Shown here: piece after piece, positions 31,536 to 41,500 of the stretch
How positions within the stretch are numbered: position 1 is the stretch's first letter
Layout of the letters: every line of letters begins with the position of its first letter
Assembly: GCF_026719745.1 (NCBI RefSeq)
Contig: NZ_JAPPRQ010000015.1
Span: 1 to 64,000 of the forward strand
DNA: 64,000 nt
Direction: 5' to 3'
Source of the DNA: Clostridium sp. ZS2-4
Lineage (GTDB): Bacteria; Bacillota; Clostridia; Clostridiales; Clostridiaceae
Translations under genes and position numbers: made by a program
Notes under the pieces: model-generated
The model's input: the letters and a program-made list of their open reading frames with translations, nothing else
Told to the model about the DNA's origin: nothing
Database searches by the model: none

Positions 31536-33665
31536 ATGACAATTAGAATAAAAAAGAAGTATTATACAAAAGATGATAATTCCCTAGGTAAAATATCTGA
31601 AGAAAAGAAGAATCAGGTTTATGAGATACTAAAAAGTATTCCAAGTACTTTTATTTATAATGAAGGTCAGGTAGATTCAAAAGTTAAGTACTATATAAAG
31701 GGCAGCAGCTGTGCAATTTACTTTACTCAAGAAGAAGTAGTGTTAACTTTCCTTCATGAAAAATTACCAAAAGACAAAATGAACTCTGAAGAAATGATTT
31801 GTACGGTCTTTCATTTACAGTTTGCAGGAGCTAACTCTGATGTGAGAATTGAAGGAGAGAATAAGTGCAAAGGAACAGTTAATTACTTTAAAGGAAATGA
31901 CTCTTCAAAATGGCATACACAAATAGCTACTTATGAAAAGATAATATACAAAGAATTATGGTCAGGTGTAGACTTAGTGTTTTACGGCATGAATGGGGAA
32001 CTAAAATATGATTTCATTTTACAACCAGGAGCATCTGTAGAAGATATTGGATTTATTTATAAAGGTTGTGATGAAATATCTATAGATGAAAAAGGAAATC
32101 TTATAATTGAAAATGAATTTGGTGTGATAATAGATGAAAAGCCTATAAGTTATCAGCAGATTGATGATAAAAAAATAATGGTGGAGAGTAACTTTGTTTT
32201 AAAGAAAAAAGAAAATAACAAAAGTGTTTATGGATTTAAAATAAGTGATAATTATAATCCAAATTATCCTGTTATTATAGATCCGCAAATACTTTATTCC
32301 AGCTATCTAGGAGGAAGTGGTGATGATTATGGTTATGGTATAGCAGTAGATAATGCAGGAAACGTGTATGTAACGGGATTCACTTATTCATCAGATTTTC
32401 CAACAGATAATGGCTTTGATACAAATTTAAGTGGAAGTGTAGATGTATTTGTAACAAAGATAGATGGAGCAGCATCTATAGTATATTCTAGTTATCTAGG
32501 AGGAAGTGGTAGTGATAGAGGTTATGGTATAGCAGTAGATAATGCAGGGAATGTGTATGTAACGGGAGACACTAGTTCAACAGATTTTCCAACAGATAAT
32601 GGTTTTGATACAACCTTAAGTGGAGGTTTGGATGCATTTGTAACAAAGATAGATGGAGCACCATCTATAGTATACTCCAGTTATCTAGGAGGAAGTAGTT
32701 ATGATTCTGGTTATGGTATAGCAGTAGATAATGCAGGAAATGTGTATGTAACGGGAGACACTAGTTCAACAGATTTTCCAACAGATAATGGTTTTGATAC
32801 AGCATTAAAAGGAAGTAGCGATGTATTTGTAACAAAGATAGATGGAGCACCATCTATAGTATACTCCAGTTATCTAGGAGGAAGTGATTATGACTATGGT
32901 TATGGTATAGCAGTAGATAATGTAGGAAATGTGTATGTAACGGGAGACACTAGTTCAACAGATTTTCCAACAGATAACGGCTTTGATACAACCTTAAAAG
33001 GAAGTGTAGATGCATTTGTAACAAAGATAGATGGAACACCATCTATAGTATACTCCAGCTATTTGGGAGGAAGTAGTAATGATCATGGAATGGGTATAGC
33101 AGTAGATAATGTAGGAAATGTGTATGTAACGGGATATACTGGATCAACAGATTTTCCAACAGATAATGGTTTTGATACAACCTTAAAAGGAAGTAGCGAT
33201 GCATTTGTAACAAAGATAGATGGAACACCATCTATAGTATACTCCAGCTATTTGGGTGGAAGTAGTACTGATTATGGAATGGGTATAGCAGTAGATAATG
33301 CAGAAAATGTGTATGTAACGGGATATACTGGGTCAATAGATTTTCCAACAGATAATGGTTTTGATACAACATTAAAAGGATATAGAGATGTATTTGTAAC
33401 AAAAATAGATGGAGCACCATCTATAGTATACTCCAGCTATCTAGGAGGAAGTAATACTGACTATGGTAGGAGTATAGCAGTAGATAATGCAGGAAATGTG
33501 TATGTAACGGGAGAGACTGTATCTAAAGATTTTACTATTTATAATGCCTTTGATACTGATTTAAGTAGAGAGGATGCATTTGTTACTAAGATAGGAGAAG
33601 GCATGCTTGAAATAAATAATGTAACGATTACTGGTATGGTAGTTAAGGGAAAATTAATTAAGTAA
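31536..33665 (+). CDS. SBBP-repeat beta-propeller protein, copy 3
   Basis: This is the third tandem paralogue (709 residues from the ATG at 31536, which matches the MTI start of the other two; an in-frame upstream start at 31518 is not needed). The domain plan is the same: DUF7948-like N-terminus and seven SBBP repeats. Several repeats carry the DTSSTDFPTDNGFDT variant, more alike within this gene than between genes, pointing to internal repeat homogenisation. It has its own promoter, a duplicate of that before copy 1, and a hairpin at 33681-33722. As in the other copies there is no signal peptide. Confidence 0.85.
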   Translation: MTIRIKKKYYTKDDNSLGKISEEKKNQVYEILKSIPSTFIYNEGQVDSKVKYYIKGSSCAIYFTQEEVVLTFLHEKLPKDKMNSEEMICTVFHLQFAGANSDVRIEGENKCKGTVNYFKGNDSSKWHTQIATYEKIIYKELWSGVDLVFYGMNGELKYDFILQPGASVEDIGFIYKGCDEISIDEKGNLIIENEFGVIIDEKPISYQQIDDKKIMVESNFVLKKKENNKSVYGFKISDNYNPNYPVIIDPQILYSSYLGGSGDDYGYGIAVDNAGNVYVTGFTYSSDFPTDNGFDTNLSGSVDVFVTKIDGAASIVYSSYLGGSGSDRGYGIAVDNAGNVYVTGDTSSTDFPTDNGFDTTLSGGLDAFVTKIDGAPSIVYSSYLGGSSYDSGYGIAVDNAGNVYVTGDTSSTDFPTDNGFDTALKGSSDVFVTKIDGAPSIVYSSYLGGSDYDYGYGIAVDNVGNVYVTGDTSSTDFPTDNGFDTTLKGSVDAFVTKIDGTPSIVYSSYLGGSSNDHGMGIAVDNVGNVYVTGYTGSTDFPTDNGFDTTLKGSSDAFVTKIDGTPSIVYSSYLGGSSTDYGMGIAVDNAENVYVTGYTGSIDFPTDNGFDTTLKGYRDVFVTKIDGAPSIVYSSYLGGSNTDYGRSIAVDNAGNVYVTGETVSKDFTIYNAFDTDLSREDAFVTKIGEGMLEINNVTITGMVVKGKLIK

Positions 33666-33680
33666 AATTTTATTTAAATA

Positions 33681-33722
33681 ATTATAAAGAGCAGATACCT
33701 AGCTGTATCTGCTCCTTATAAT
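33681..33722. terminator. Hairpin between SBBP copy 3 and the convergent small gene
   Basis: ATTATAAAGAGCAGATAC (33681-33698) pairs with GTATCTGCTCCTTATAAT (33705-33722), nearly perfect. No strong T-run follows on the plus strand. Confidence 0.65.
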
Positions 33723-33749
33723 TAACAGGAAACAATCTATATTTTAGTG

Positions 33750-34148
33750 TTAACTTATTTCCCCTTCAATAGTGAGAATATATTTAACCTGTTTTGTGAT
33801 TTCACAATGAGTACAAGTAGGTATATCTCCTAGAGAAAAACTAGTGATTTGTTCAGTAGCAGTATGTGGCGAAATTGGCATAGAAGTTACTGCAGAATAT
33901 ATTCGATTATTAGGGGCAATATTATCACGGTATATACTGAATCTTAAAGATAATGAATAAAAATAACAATTAACTTTCCATCCTACTGATACATTCAAAG
34001 AAACCAAATTACGAATATCACTAACTGTTAATGGAATTTCAGCTATTTGTACTGAGGAATGAAAGGGAATATCTAAATTGGGCTGTAAAGCTACTACTTT
34101 AAAGTCTTTAATTGTTTCTTCTGTTAAAAAAGTTAATGGCTTAGCCAT
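33750..34148 (-). CDS. Small protein of unknown function, possible spore/exosporium-type beta-sandwich
   Basis: This 132-residue protein is rich in beta-prone residues (VQIAEIPLTVSDIRNLVSLN, then VSVGWKVNCYFYSLSLRFSI). It has one CTHCE motif near the C-terminus (about residues 112-116) and no signal peptide or membrane helix. The pattern of a repeated hydrophobic strand plus IYRDN resembles clostridial proteins annotated as exosporium or spore surface proteins; this is a weak recollection. The ATG at 34148 has an AAGGAAT-type site. The gene is convergent with SBBP copy 3 and divergent from the siroheme operon. Function not assigned. Confidence 0.55.
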   Translation of the reverse strand: MAKPLTFLTEETIKDFKVVALQPNLDIPFHSSVQIAEIPLTVSDIRNLVSLNVSVGWKVNCYFYSLSLRFSIYRDNIAPNNRIYSAVTSMPISPHTATEQITSFSLGDIPTCTHCEITKQVKYILTIEGEIS

Positions 34149-34244
34149 TTTAAATTCCTTCTTTCAGTAAATAGGATATTTGTTTTTGTCTACATATTAT
34201 TTTATGAATAGAAATATGTTTTGTTACTGAGGTCAGGAATGTAG

Positions 34245-34256
34245 TTATGATATAAT
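34245..34256 (+). promoter_or_regulatory. Possible extended -10 promoter for the tetrapyrrole operon
   Basis: TGATATAAT gives an extended -10 with a consensus hexamer at 34251-34256, about 130 bp before sirC. No good -35 is seen at 17 bp. The rest of the 240-bp gap shows nothing else. Confidence 0.4.
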
Positions 34257-34388
34257 ACAAACAGATTAAAATTTTGCAGTTATGTATAATAAAATCAGTG
34301 ACAAATTAATAAATTTTTTATAAATTGGTTTTTAAACAATGAATATTGATAATTGCAATATATATTAAAAAGGAAGGGTATGGTGTAA

Positions 34389-35036
34389 TTGAAAAAATAC
34401 TATCCTATAATGTTAGATATAGAAAATAAAAATTGTTTAGTTATAGGAGGCGGAAGAATTGCCTATAGAAAAACTTTATCTCTTTTAGAATGTGGCGGGA
34501 AGGTTAAAGTATTAAGCAAAAATATATCAGATGAATTTAAAATTTTAATAAATAAAGGTGAAATAGAGTATATAGAAGATAACTACAGCATAAAGTACAT
34601 AGATAATGTATATATTGTATATGCAGCAACGGATAATAGAAGTATGAACAAAACAATATATGAGGACTGCAACAGAAATAATATTTTGGTAAATGTTGTA
34701 GATGAGCCCGATATATGTAACTTTATAGTTCCAGCTAAAGTTCAAAGAGGAGATTTAACAGTAGCTGTATCTACTAATGGCAAAAGTCCTATGCTGTCTA
34801 GAAGGATAAGAGAGGAACTAGAAAAAGTTTTTAATTCAAATTATGAAGATTTTTTAGATATTATGGGTGATATGAGAAGTAATGTTTTACGGGAGATAAA
34901 AGATGGAAAAAAAAGAAGAGAATTTTTTAAGGAAGTAGTATATTCTGATTTTATCGAAAGACTAACTTATGAAAACAAAGAAGAGGTTCAACAAGAGATA
35001 TATGGAATTTTTGAAAAATATAAAAATCAAGATTAG
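34389..35036 (+). CDS. sirC: Precorrin-2 dehydrogenase / sirohydrochlorin ferrochelatase family
   Basis: This 215-residue protein of the SirC/CysG N-terminal/Met8 type converts precorrin-2 to sirohydrochlorin with NAD and may insert iron. The opening YYPIMLDIENKNCLVIGGGR with IAYRKTLSLLECGGKVKVLS is the NAD-binding Rossmann motif. DEPDICNFIVPAKVQRGDL and VAVSTNGKSPMLSRRIREEL are the conserved catalytic and sirohydrochlorin-binding segments. TTG start with an AAGGAAGGG site about 10 nt upstream. It is the first gene of the operon, whereas in many clostridia hemA precedes or is fused to it; hemA is not found here. Confidence 0.88.
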   Translation: MKKYYPIMLDIENKNCLVIGGGRIAYRKTLSLLECGGKVKVLSKNISDEFKILINKGEIEYIEDNYSIKYIDNVYIVYAATDNRSMNKTIYEDCNRNNILVNVVDEPDICNFIVPAKVQRGDLTVAVSTNGKSPMLSRRIREELEKVFNSNYEDFLDIMGDMRSNVLREIKDGKKRREFFKEVVYSDFIERLTYENKEEVQQEIYGIFEKYKNQD

Positions 35037-35105
35037 GATATATAATTAAATTGTTTTTGTAAAAATGATTTACAACTATTATTATGTTTTATGGAGGTAA
35101 TAATT

Positions 35106-35978
35106 TTGAATTTAAAGATAGCTACTAGAAAAAGCAATCTGGCTCAAGGTCAGACAGAGCTTGTCATGAATATTATAAAAGAAAAGTTTGATATAGAAAG
35201 TGAGAAGCTTCTTATTGAAACTGAAGGGGATAAAAAACTTGATGTTACATTAGATAAAATAGGAGGAAAGGGGCTTTTTGTAAAGGATATAGAAATTGCT
35301 TTAGCTGAAGGAAGAGCAGATGCGGCAGTTCACAGTATGAAAGATGTTCCTTATGAGATAAATGATATTTTTGAAATAGCGGCTATATTAAGTAGAGAGG
35401 ATGTAAGAGATACCTTTGTTTCAAGTGAGGGAATGAGTTTTTTTGAACTTCCTAAGGGTGCTAAAGTAGGGACAAGCAGTAATAGAAGGGCTGCTCAAAT
35501 AAAACTTATAAGACCGGATATTGAAACTGTTCCTATTAGGGGAAATGTAGAAACAAGGATAGCTAAGATGAAAACAGAAAGACTTGATGGAATTGTACTT
35601 GCGGCGGCGGGACTTAAAAGATTGAAATTGGAACATGTTATAACAAATTATTTTGATCCTGCTGAATTTCTACCAGCAGTTGGACAAGGAGCTCTTGGCA
35701 TTGAGATAGTATCAAACAGTATTAATGGAGAAATATTCAGGAAATTAGATGACTTGGATGTGAGAATTTGTGTGGAAGCTGAGAGAAGCTTTATGAAAAA
35801 AATGAATGGAGGATGCCATACAGCTATTGGAGCTTATAGTTTTGTAGAAGGAGAAACAATGTATATGATAGGAACTTATCAATTAGGTGATAGACTAGTT
35901 AAAAAAGAAGTTCATGGAAATAAATCTGATTATATTAGATTAGGAGAAGAATTAGGGGCAAAAATAATTAAGGGGTAA
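35106..35978 (+). CDS. hemC: Hydroxymethylbilane synthase (porphobilinogen deaminase)
   Basis: This 290-residue enzyme condenses four porphobilinogen molecules. It has the N-terminal [18 protein letters not shown], the SMKDVP motif ([10 protein letters not shown]), [17 protein letters not shown] with the substrate-binding arginines, and the dipyrromethane-cofactor cysteine in [16 protein letters not shown] at 35106 is chosen since TGGAGGT ends about 8 nt upstream; the in-frame ATG at 35091 overlaps the ribosome site. Length is slightly short but complete. It lies between sirC and cobA/hemD. Confidence 0.92.
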   Translation: MNLKIATRKSNLAQGQTELVMNIIKEKFDIESEKLLIETEGDKKLDVTLDKIGGKGLFVKDIEIALAEGRADAAVHSMKDVPYEINDIFEIAAILSREDVRDTFVSSEGMSFFELPKGAKVGTSSNRRAAQIKLIRPDIETVPIRGNVETRIAKMKTERLDGIVLAAAGLKRLKLEHVITNYFDPAEFLPAVGQGALGIEIVSNSINGEIFRKLDDLDVRICVEAERSFMKKMNGGCHTAIGAYSFVEGETMYMIGTYQLGDRLVKKEVHGNKSDYIRLGEELGAKIIKG

Positions 35979-36024
35979 ATTGGTATAGGTTATTAATTGG
36001 AATAACCATAAAAAGGAGGAGAAA

Positions 36025-37494
36025 ATGGCAAAAGTATATCTTATAGGAGCAGGTCCTGGAGATGAAGAACTTATGACAATAAAGGCAGTAACAGCACTTG
36101 AAGAGTGTACTGCAGTTTTATATGACAGACTTGCTGGTAATAATATTTTAAAGTATATAAATGAGAAATGTAAGGTTTTTTATTGTGGGAAAGAGCCTGG
36201 ATGTCATTACAAAACTCAGGAAGAAATAAATGATATGCTTGTTTCTCTTGCAAAAGAAGGACATATAGTTGGAAGAATTAAAGGTGGAGACCCTTATGTT
36301 TTTGGAAGAGGAGGAGAAGAAGCCTTAAGGCTGTGCGAAGAGAAGATAGAATTTGAAGTTATACCTGGAATCACATCTGCTATATCCGTATTAAATTATG
36401 CAGGTATACCAGCTACACATAGAGGAATTTCTCAAAGTTTTCATGTTTTTACTGGGAAAAGTGCAGAAAAGTTGAATATAAATTGGGAGGCAGTATCAAA
36501 GCTTGAAGGTACTCTAATCTTTTTAATGGGGCTTAAAAACCTGGAAAGTATTACAAATAATTTAATCTTGATGGGAAAAGATAAGAATACCCCTTGTGCA
36601 GTTATTAGGAAAGGAACAACCTCAAAGCAAAAAAAAGTAATTGGTTCTTTAGAAGATATTACTTTTAAAGTAAAAGAAGCAGGTTTTACCTCACCGTGCA
36701 TAATAGTTGTAGGAAAGGTTGTAACTTTAAGCGATAGTTTAGGTTGGTATGAGAAAAAGCCTCTATTTGGATGGAACATATGTGTTACTCGTTCAAAGGA
36801 GCAGTCAAAAGTATTAAGCAAAAGACTGCTTAAACTTGGGGCAGAGGTTACGGAAATAAATTCTATAAAGATTGAAGAGACCAGCAGTAATCTGGACAAC
36901 TATATACATAAATTGCAGAGCTATGATTTTATTGTGTTTACTAGTGTGAACAGTGTGAATATATTTTTTAGTTATCTTCAGCAAAAAGAGTTTGATGTGA
37001 GAAAGATAAAAGCTAAGTTGGCAGCCATAGGACCAGCTACAGCAAGAAGTATAAAAGATAGAGGAGTAATACCGGAAATTATTGCTGAAGAGTTTGTATC
37101 AGAGGATTTGTTTGAAAAACTAAAGTGCCATGTTAAAACAGGAGATGAAATTCTTATTCCTTGTTCTAAGGATTCCAGAAAATATCTAATCAAAAACATG
37201 ATTAATTTGGGATGTACTGTTGATGAAGCACATATATATTATCCTGATGCAGGTGACATAGTAAATGCTAATTCTTTTGAGAATGTAGATATTGTATTAT
37301 TCACAAGTCCATCGACTGTAAGAAATATGATTAAAATGGTTGGACTTGAAAAGATAAAAGAAAAAATCTGTATTGCAATAGGACCTGTTACAGAGAAAGA
37401 ACTCACAAAAAATGATATAAAGAGCTTTGTTTGTGATGATCATTCTAATGAAGGTCTTGTAAATAAGGTGATTGATATAAGTGCTGAAAGGTAG
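36025..37494 (+). CDS. cobA/hemD: Fused uroporphyrinogen-III C-methyltransferase / uroporphyrinogen-III synthase
   Basis: This 489-residue bifunctional protein has an N-terminal half (about 1-245) that is a SAM-dependent [42 protein letters not shown] and [20 protein letters not shown]. The C-terminal half (about 250-489) is a HemD domain beginning at [18 protein letters not shown], with [14 protein letters not shown] and the [10 protein letters not shown] motif. The fusion couples ring closure of hydroxymethylbilane to the first methylation toward siroheme and cobalamin and is common in clostridia. AGGAGGAG site. The next start lies 11 bp after its stop, so translation is probably coupled. 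Confidence 0.92.
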   Translation: MAKVYLIGAGPGDEELMTIKAVTALEECTAVLYDRLAGNNILKYINEKCKVFYCGKEPGCHYKTQEEINDMLVSLAKEGHIVGRIKGGDPYVFGRGGEEALRLCEEKIEFEVIPGITSAISVLNYAGIPATHRGISQSFHVFTGKSAEKLNINWEAVSKLEGTLIFLMGLKNLESITNNLILMGKDKNTPCAVIRKGTTSKQKKVIGSLEDITFKVKEAGFTSPCIIVVGKVVTLSDSLGWYEKKPLFGWNICVTRSKEQSKVLSKRLLKLGAEVTEINSIKIEETSSNLDNYIHKLQSYDFIVFTSVNSVNIFFSYLQQKEFDVRKIKAKLAAIGPATARSIKDRGVIPEIIAEEFVSEDLFEKLKCHVKTGDEILIPCSKDSRKYLIKNMINLGCTVDEAHIYYPDAGDIVNANSFENVDIVLFTSPSTVRNMIKMVGLEKIKEKICIAIGPVTEKELTKNDIKSFVCDDHSNEGLVNKVIDISAER

Positions 37495-37504
37495 GAATAA
37501 AAGT

Positions 37505-38467
37505 ATGTTTAGTAGAAATAGAAGATTAAGAGAAAGTAAAGCAATAAGAGATTTAGTAAGGGAGACTGTACTCACTCCAAAGGATTTTATCTATCCTGTT
37601 TTTGTAGTGGAAGGTGAAAATATAAAAGAAGAAATTCAATCTTTACCACAAAATTATCATTATTCCATAGATAGATTAACAGAGGTTATAAATGAAGTTA
37701 AAGCTGCTGGAATAAGAGGAGTTTTGGTTTTTGGTGTACCAAGTCATAAGGATGAAATAGGTTCCAGTGCATTTGATGCAAATGGGATAGTTCAGCAAGC
37801 TGTAAGGAAGATAAAGGAGATTGCTCCTGAGTTATGGGTAGTTACAGATGTATGCATGTGTCAGTATACAAGTCATGGTCACTGCGGAATAATAGAAGGA
37901 AGAAAAGTAGATAATGACAAAAGTATAGAATATTTGGCAAAGATTGCTTTATCTCATGCTGAAGCAGGAGCAGACATGGTAGCACCTTCTGATATGATGG
38001 ATGGAAGAGTAATGGCTATAAGAGAAATTCTGGATAGAGAAGGATATACTCAAGTTTCCATAATGTCCTATAGTGCAAAATATTGTTCAGCTTTTTATGG
38101 ACCTTTCAGAGAAGCTGCCAATTCTGCACCGCAATTTGGTGATAGAAAGACTTATCAAATGGATGTGGCAAATATAAGAGAAGCTATGAGAGAAATAGAA
38201 GATGATTTGGCAGAAGGTGCAGATATTGTAATGGTTAAACCTGCTCTTTCTTATCTTGATGTTGTAAGATGGGCAAGAGATAGATATGATGTACCAATAG
38301 CTGCTTATAGTGTTAGTGGTGAATATTCAATGGTAAAAGCAGCAGCTAAAATGGGGCTTATAGATGAAAAGGCAGTAGCCATGGAAATGCTTTTGTCAAT
38401 GAAGAGAGCAGGTGCGGATATAATAATTACTTATTATGCATTAGATGCTGCTGGGTGGCTTAAATAG
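37505..38467 (+). CDS. hemB: Delta-aminolevulinic acid dehydratase (porphobilinogen synthase)
   Basis: This 320-residue enzyme condenses two 5-aminolevulinate molecules. Metal-binding cysteines occur in [18 protein letters not shown] (zinc type). The two active-site lysines are in [15 protein letters not shown] and [17 protein letters not shown] at 37505 is used: it gives the standard start [17 protein letters not shown], whereas the upstream frame overlaps cobA/hemD. A strong terminator follows directly, so hemL, which often follows hemB in clostridia, is not part of this transcript. Confidence 0.93.
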   Translation: MFSRNRRLRESKAIRDLVRETVLTPKDFIYPVFVVEGENIKEEIQSLPQNYHYSIDRLTEVINEVKAAGIRGVLVFGVPSHKDEIGSSAFDANGIVQQAVRKIKEIAPELWVVTDVCMCQYTSHGHCGIIEGRKVDNDKSIEYLAKIALSHAEAGADMVAPSDMMDGRVMAIREILDREGYTQVSIMSYSAKYCSAFYGPFREAANSAPQFGDRKTYQMDVANIREAMREIEDDLAEGADIVMVKPALSYLDVVRWARDRYDVPIAAYSVSGEYSMVKAAAKMGLIDEKAVAMEMLLSMKRAGADIIITYYALDAAGWLK

Positions 38468-38496
38468 GAATAACCAAAAGAAGTTACCTTAAAATC

Positions 38497-38545
38497 GAGA
38501 ACGTAGATAGATTTGTGTAAATTCAAATCTATCTACGTTCTTATA
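38497..38545. terminator. Strong terminator after hemB
   Basis: AGAACGTAGATAGATTTG pairs perfectly with CAAATCTATCTACGTTCT around a short loop, and a T-rich flank follows. The hairpin also sits at the 3' end of the convergent minus-strand glycosidase. Confidence 0.88.
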
Positions 38546-38553
38546 TCTTAGTA

Positions 38554-41500
38554 TTATCTTGTAAGAATAGGGTTAACCCAATCAGCATGATCAGAACTGA
38601 TATTATCTCCACCATTTTCCACAACCAGCTTAAGCTGCTTTACATCATTTAAATTAACATTAATTTCTTTGCCTTCGTCACTGCCTTTAACAATTCCACT
38701 GTCATATAGAAGATTATCATCTCCATAAATCTTAAATACAACTGAGCCCGCATTTTCTGTTTCGTCATCAATACCAGCTAAACATTCAAAAGTTTTGTAT
38801 TTACCATTTAAATCATAAACTATTTCGCTGTTTGCATGAGTTCCTATTCCCTTATCATATGTTTTACCATTAATTTTTATAGGGTTATTATCTATGCTTT
38901 TATTTTTATTGATTGTTCCCCAGTCAGCAGCAGCACTTATCCAGTTTAAGTCCAAAAGACTTGTTTTCTCATTGTTACCTTGTGAGTATGATATTAGTTT
39001 TGTATCCACCCAGTCAGCGTGGTCACAACTTATACCATCACCAGCATCGTCAACAATAAGCTTAAGTTCATTAATTCCTTTTATACTCACATCAACCGTA
39101 TCTGCATTATCTTTTCCGGTAAGTTTTGAGGACTCATATAGAAGCTTTCCATCCCCTAATACTTTAAAGATTACTGAACCGTTCGACCCAATTTCACTAT
39201 CAATACCTGCAAGTGAAGTGAATCTGTCATAATTTCCTTTTAGTTCATAAATAATTTCACTATTTGCATGAGTTCCTATACCTTTTTCATATTTCTTACC
39301 ATTAATCTTTAAAGGATTGTTATCGATGCTTTTGTTTAGTTTTACATCGCCCCAACCTGATTTAGCTGATTTCCATGGAAGATTAGCAATATCAACTTCT
39401 TTAGTTGTTTTGTCATGGTCGGAGGTTTCTGAATTAAGATAAAGCTTTGCATCTGCCCAGTCAGCGTGGTCTGAACCTACACCATCTCCACCGTCTGTTA
39501 CCACAAGTTTAAGTTCAGTTACATCCTTAACATCAATATCTATTTTCTCTGTTCTTTGTGAGTTATCTTTAGAAGCTTTTAAGACACCTGTTTCGTAAAT
39601 CAATTTTCCATCACCGTATATGTGAAATTGAACTGAACCACAGTCTGCCTGTGCATCATCTACTCCAACAACTGCACTAAAAATAGAATATTTCTTATCT
39701 ATGTTATAGATTATTTCACTTTTAGCGTGTGTTCCAAGACCTTTTTTATATTCTGTTCCAGAAAGCTTTAAAGTGTTACCCATAACACTCTTGTCTTTTC
39801 TTACACCGTCAAAGCCTGAAGTTGCAGATTGCCATTTCATATTACTTAAATAAGAATATTTGTTAGATGGAACCTCAACTTTTAAAGGTGCAGTTTTAGC
39901 AGTTGAGCCATCGGATAGTTTTTTAACTTCAAACTCTAATGTAACTGTTTCATAATCATCTGGAGGAATAATTGAACCATCCAACTTTATAACAGAAGTA
40001 TTAGATGAATTTACAATATTTATTTCAAATCCTTCAGGGACGTCAGGCAATACTAATTTATTTTGTCCTATTTCAGGAGCTTTAATGGATTTTATATTTT
40101 TAGCAGCTAAAACTGCTGTATTAGCTGTCTTTGATGGTACTGTCGTTGTTATGTATTTTGTTATTGCTTTGGAACCATCTGATAGTTTTGTTATTTCAAA
40201 TACTAATCCAATTAGTTCTTCTTCATCAGGAGAAGTAATGCTTCCATTTAAGCTTACTAAAGCTGGGTTGCTTGTATCATAAATTTTTATAGTAAAGCCG
40301 TCTGGAACTTCAGGCAATACTAAATTCTCCGAGTTTTTAATTAACTCTGGCAGAGAGTTTATTGCAGAAGCAACAGATTCTACAGTTTCATCTTGTGGAC
40401 TTCTTCCTTTGTGAAGCATTGCATTTCCCCATACTGCATAGTCATTTCCAGAGCCATCTCCTGCATCCGTAACTACTAGTTCAAGTTGATTTTTACCAGT
40501 AACATCTATATCTATTGATTTAGAAGGGATATTATTGCCGCTTATAATTCCACTATTATAGACTTCCTTTCCATCTGCCAGTACTTTAAATTCTACTGAA
40601 CCAAGGCCTTTTGAAGCATCATCCAGACCAATATCTGCTGTAAATCTTGAAAATTGATTATTTAAATCGTATATAATTGTATTGCCAGAGCTTTCAGCAC
40701 GTACACCAATTCCTTTGCTATATGCAATTCTATTTATCATAAGCATACCATTACTATTATTGGAAGCACTTATATCTTTTTGGGCTTGACCATTCACAGA
40801 TTTCCAGTTGATATCACTTAGGTACTCATAGCCTAACCCATTTGCTGAACTGTTTGAAGTTTCAATTGTGGCAGTATCACCAGCATTAAGAGTAACTGTA
40901 ACATAGCTTATAATTTGCCCGTTAAGTTTCTTAGTTTGTGCAGTTTTAAGCTCTCCATTTACATTAAGTTTTTCATATAATCCATAGAATTGAGCTTCCC
41001 ATGTTATTTGATCACCTGAATTATTTGTCATAGTTGACTTCCTTGTTCCATCATGTCTTAACTTTAAGCTATTGTTTCCAACAGGAATATTGTCTATTTG
41101 TACCCAAGGAACTTCACTTGTAAGTCGTGGTATTGTAGCTACTCTATGGTTTGGAGAATCAGCCTGTAATCCCATCATTCCACATACTGTATTTGATATA
41201 CATGTAAATGCAACTTCAGGATAGATATTTCTAGATTTCATGCTTTGTTTAAGATAGTGCCAGCCAGCAGCATTTCTACCATATTTATAAAATACTTCAG
41301 GCAGATATGTTTTTGCCTCAGTACCTAGCTGCTTATCATATTCTGATTTTAAAATAAAATCAAGATACTTTTCATTTCTAGGACCCATATCTGTAATTTC
41401 CTTCATAGGCATAAAGAAACTTCCTTCATGTCCCCAGTTATCCCTATAAGTTCCGTCTTTTCTAAATCCTCTTATATATCTCTGAGTATCTTTTGAATAC

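Noticed and set aside
27846..33420. Minus-strand ORFs of 62-66 codons inside the SBBP genes
   Set aside because: They repeat with the 189-bp period and are mirror frames of the SBBP coding sequence, rich in Leu/His; no ribosome sites.
27840..33600. Regular 189-bp repeats as a CRISPR or satellite array
   Set aside because: The repeats are in frame, encode SBBP propeller blades of 63 residues and vary as protein repeats do; no unique spacers of CRISPR length.
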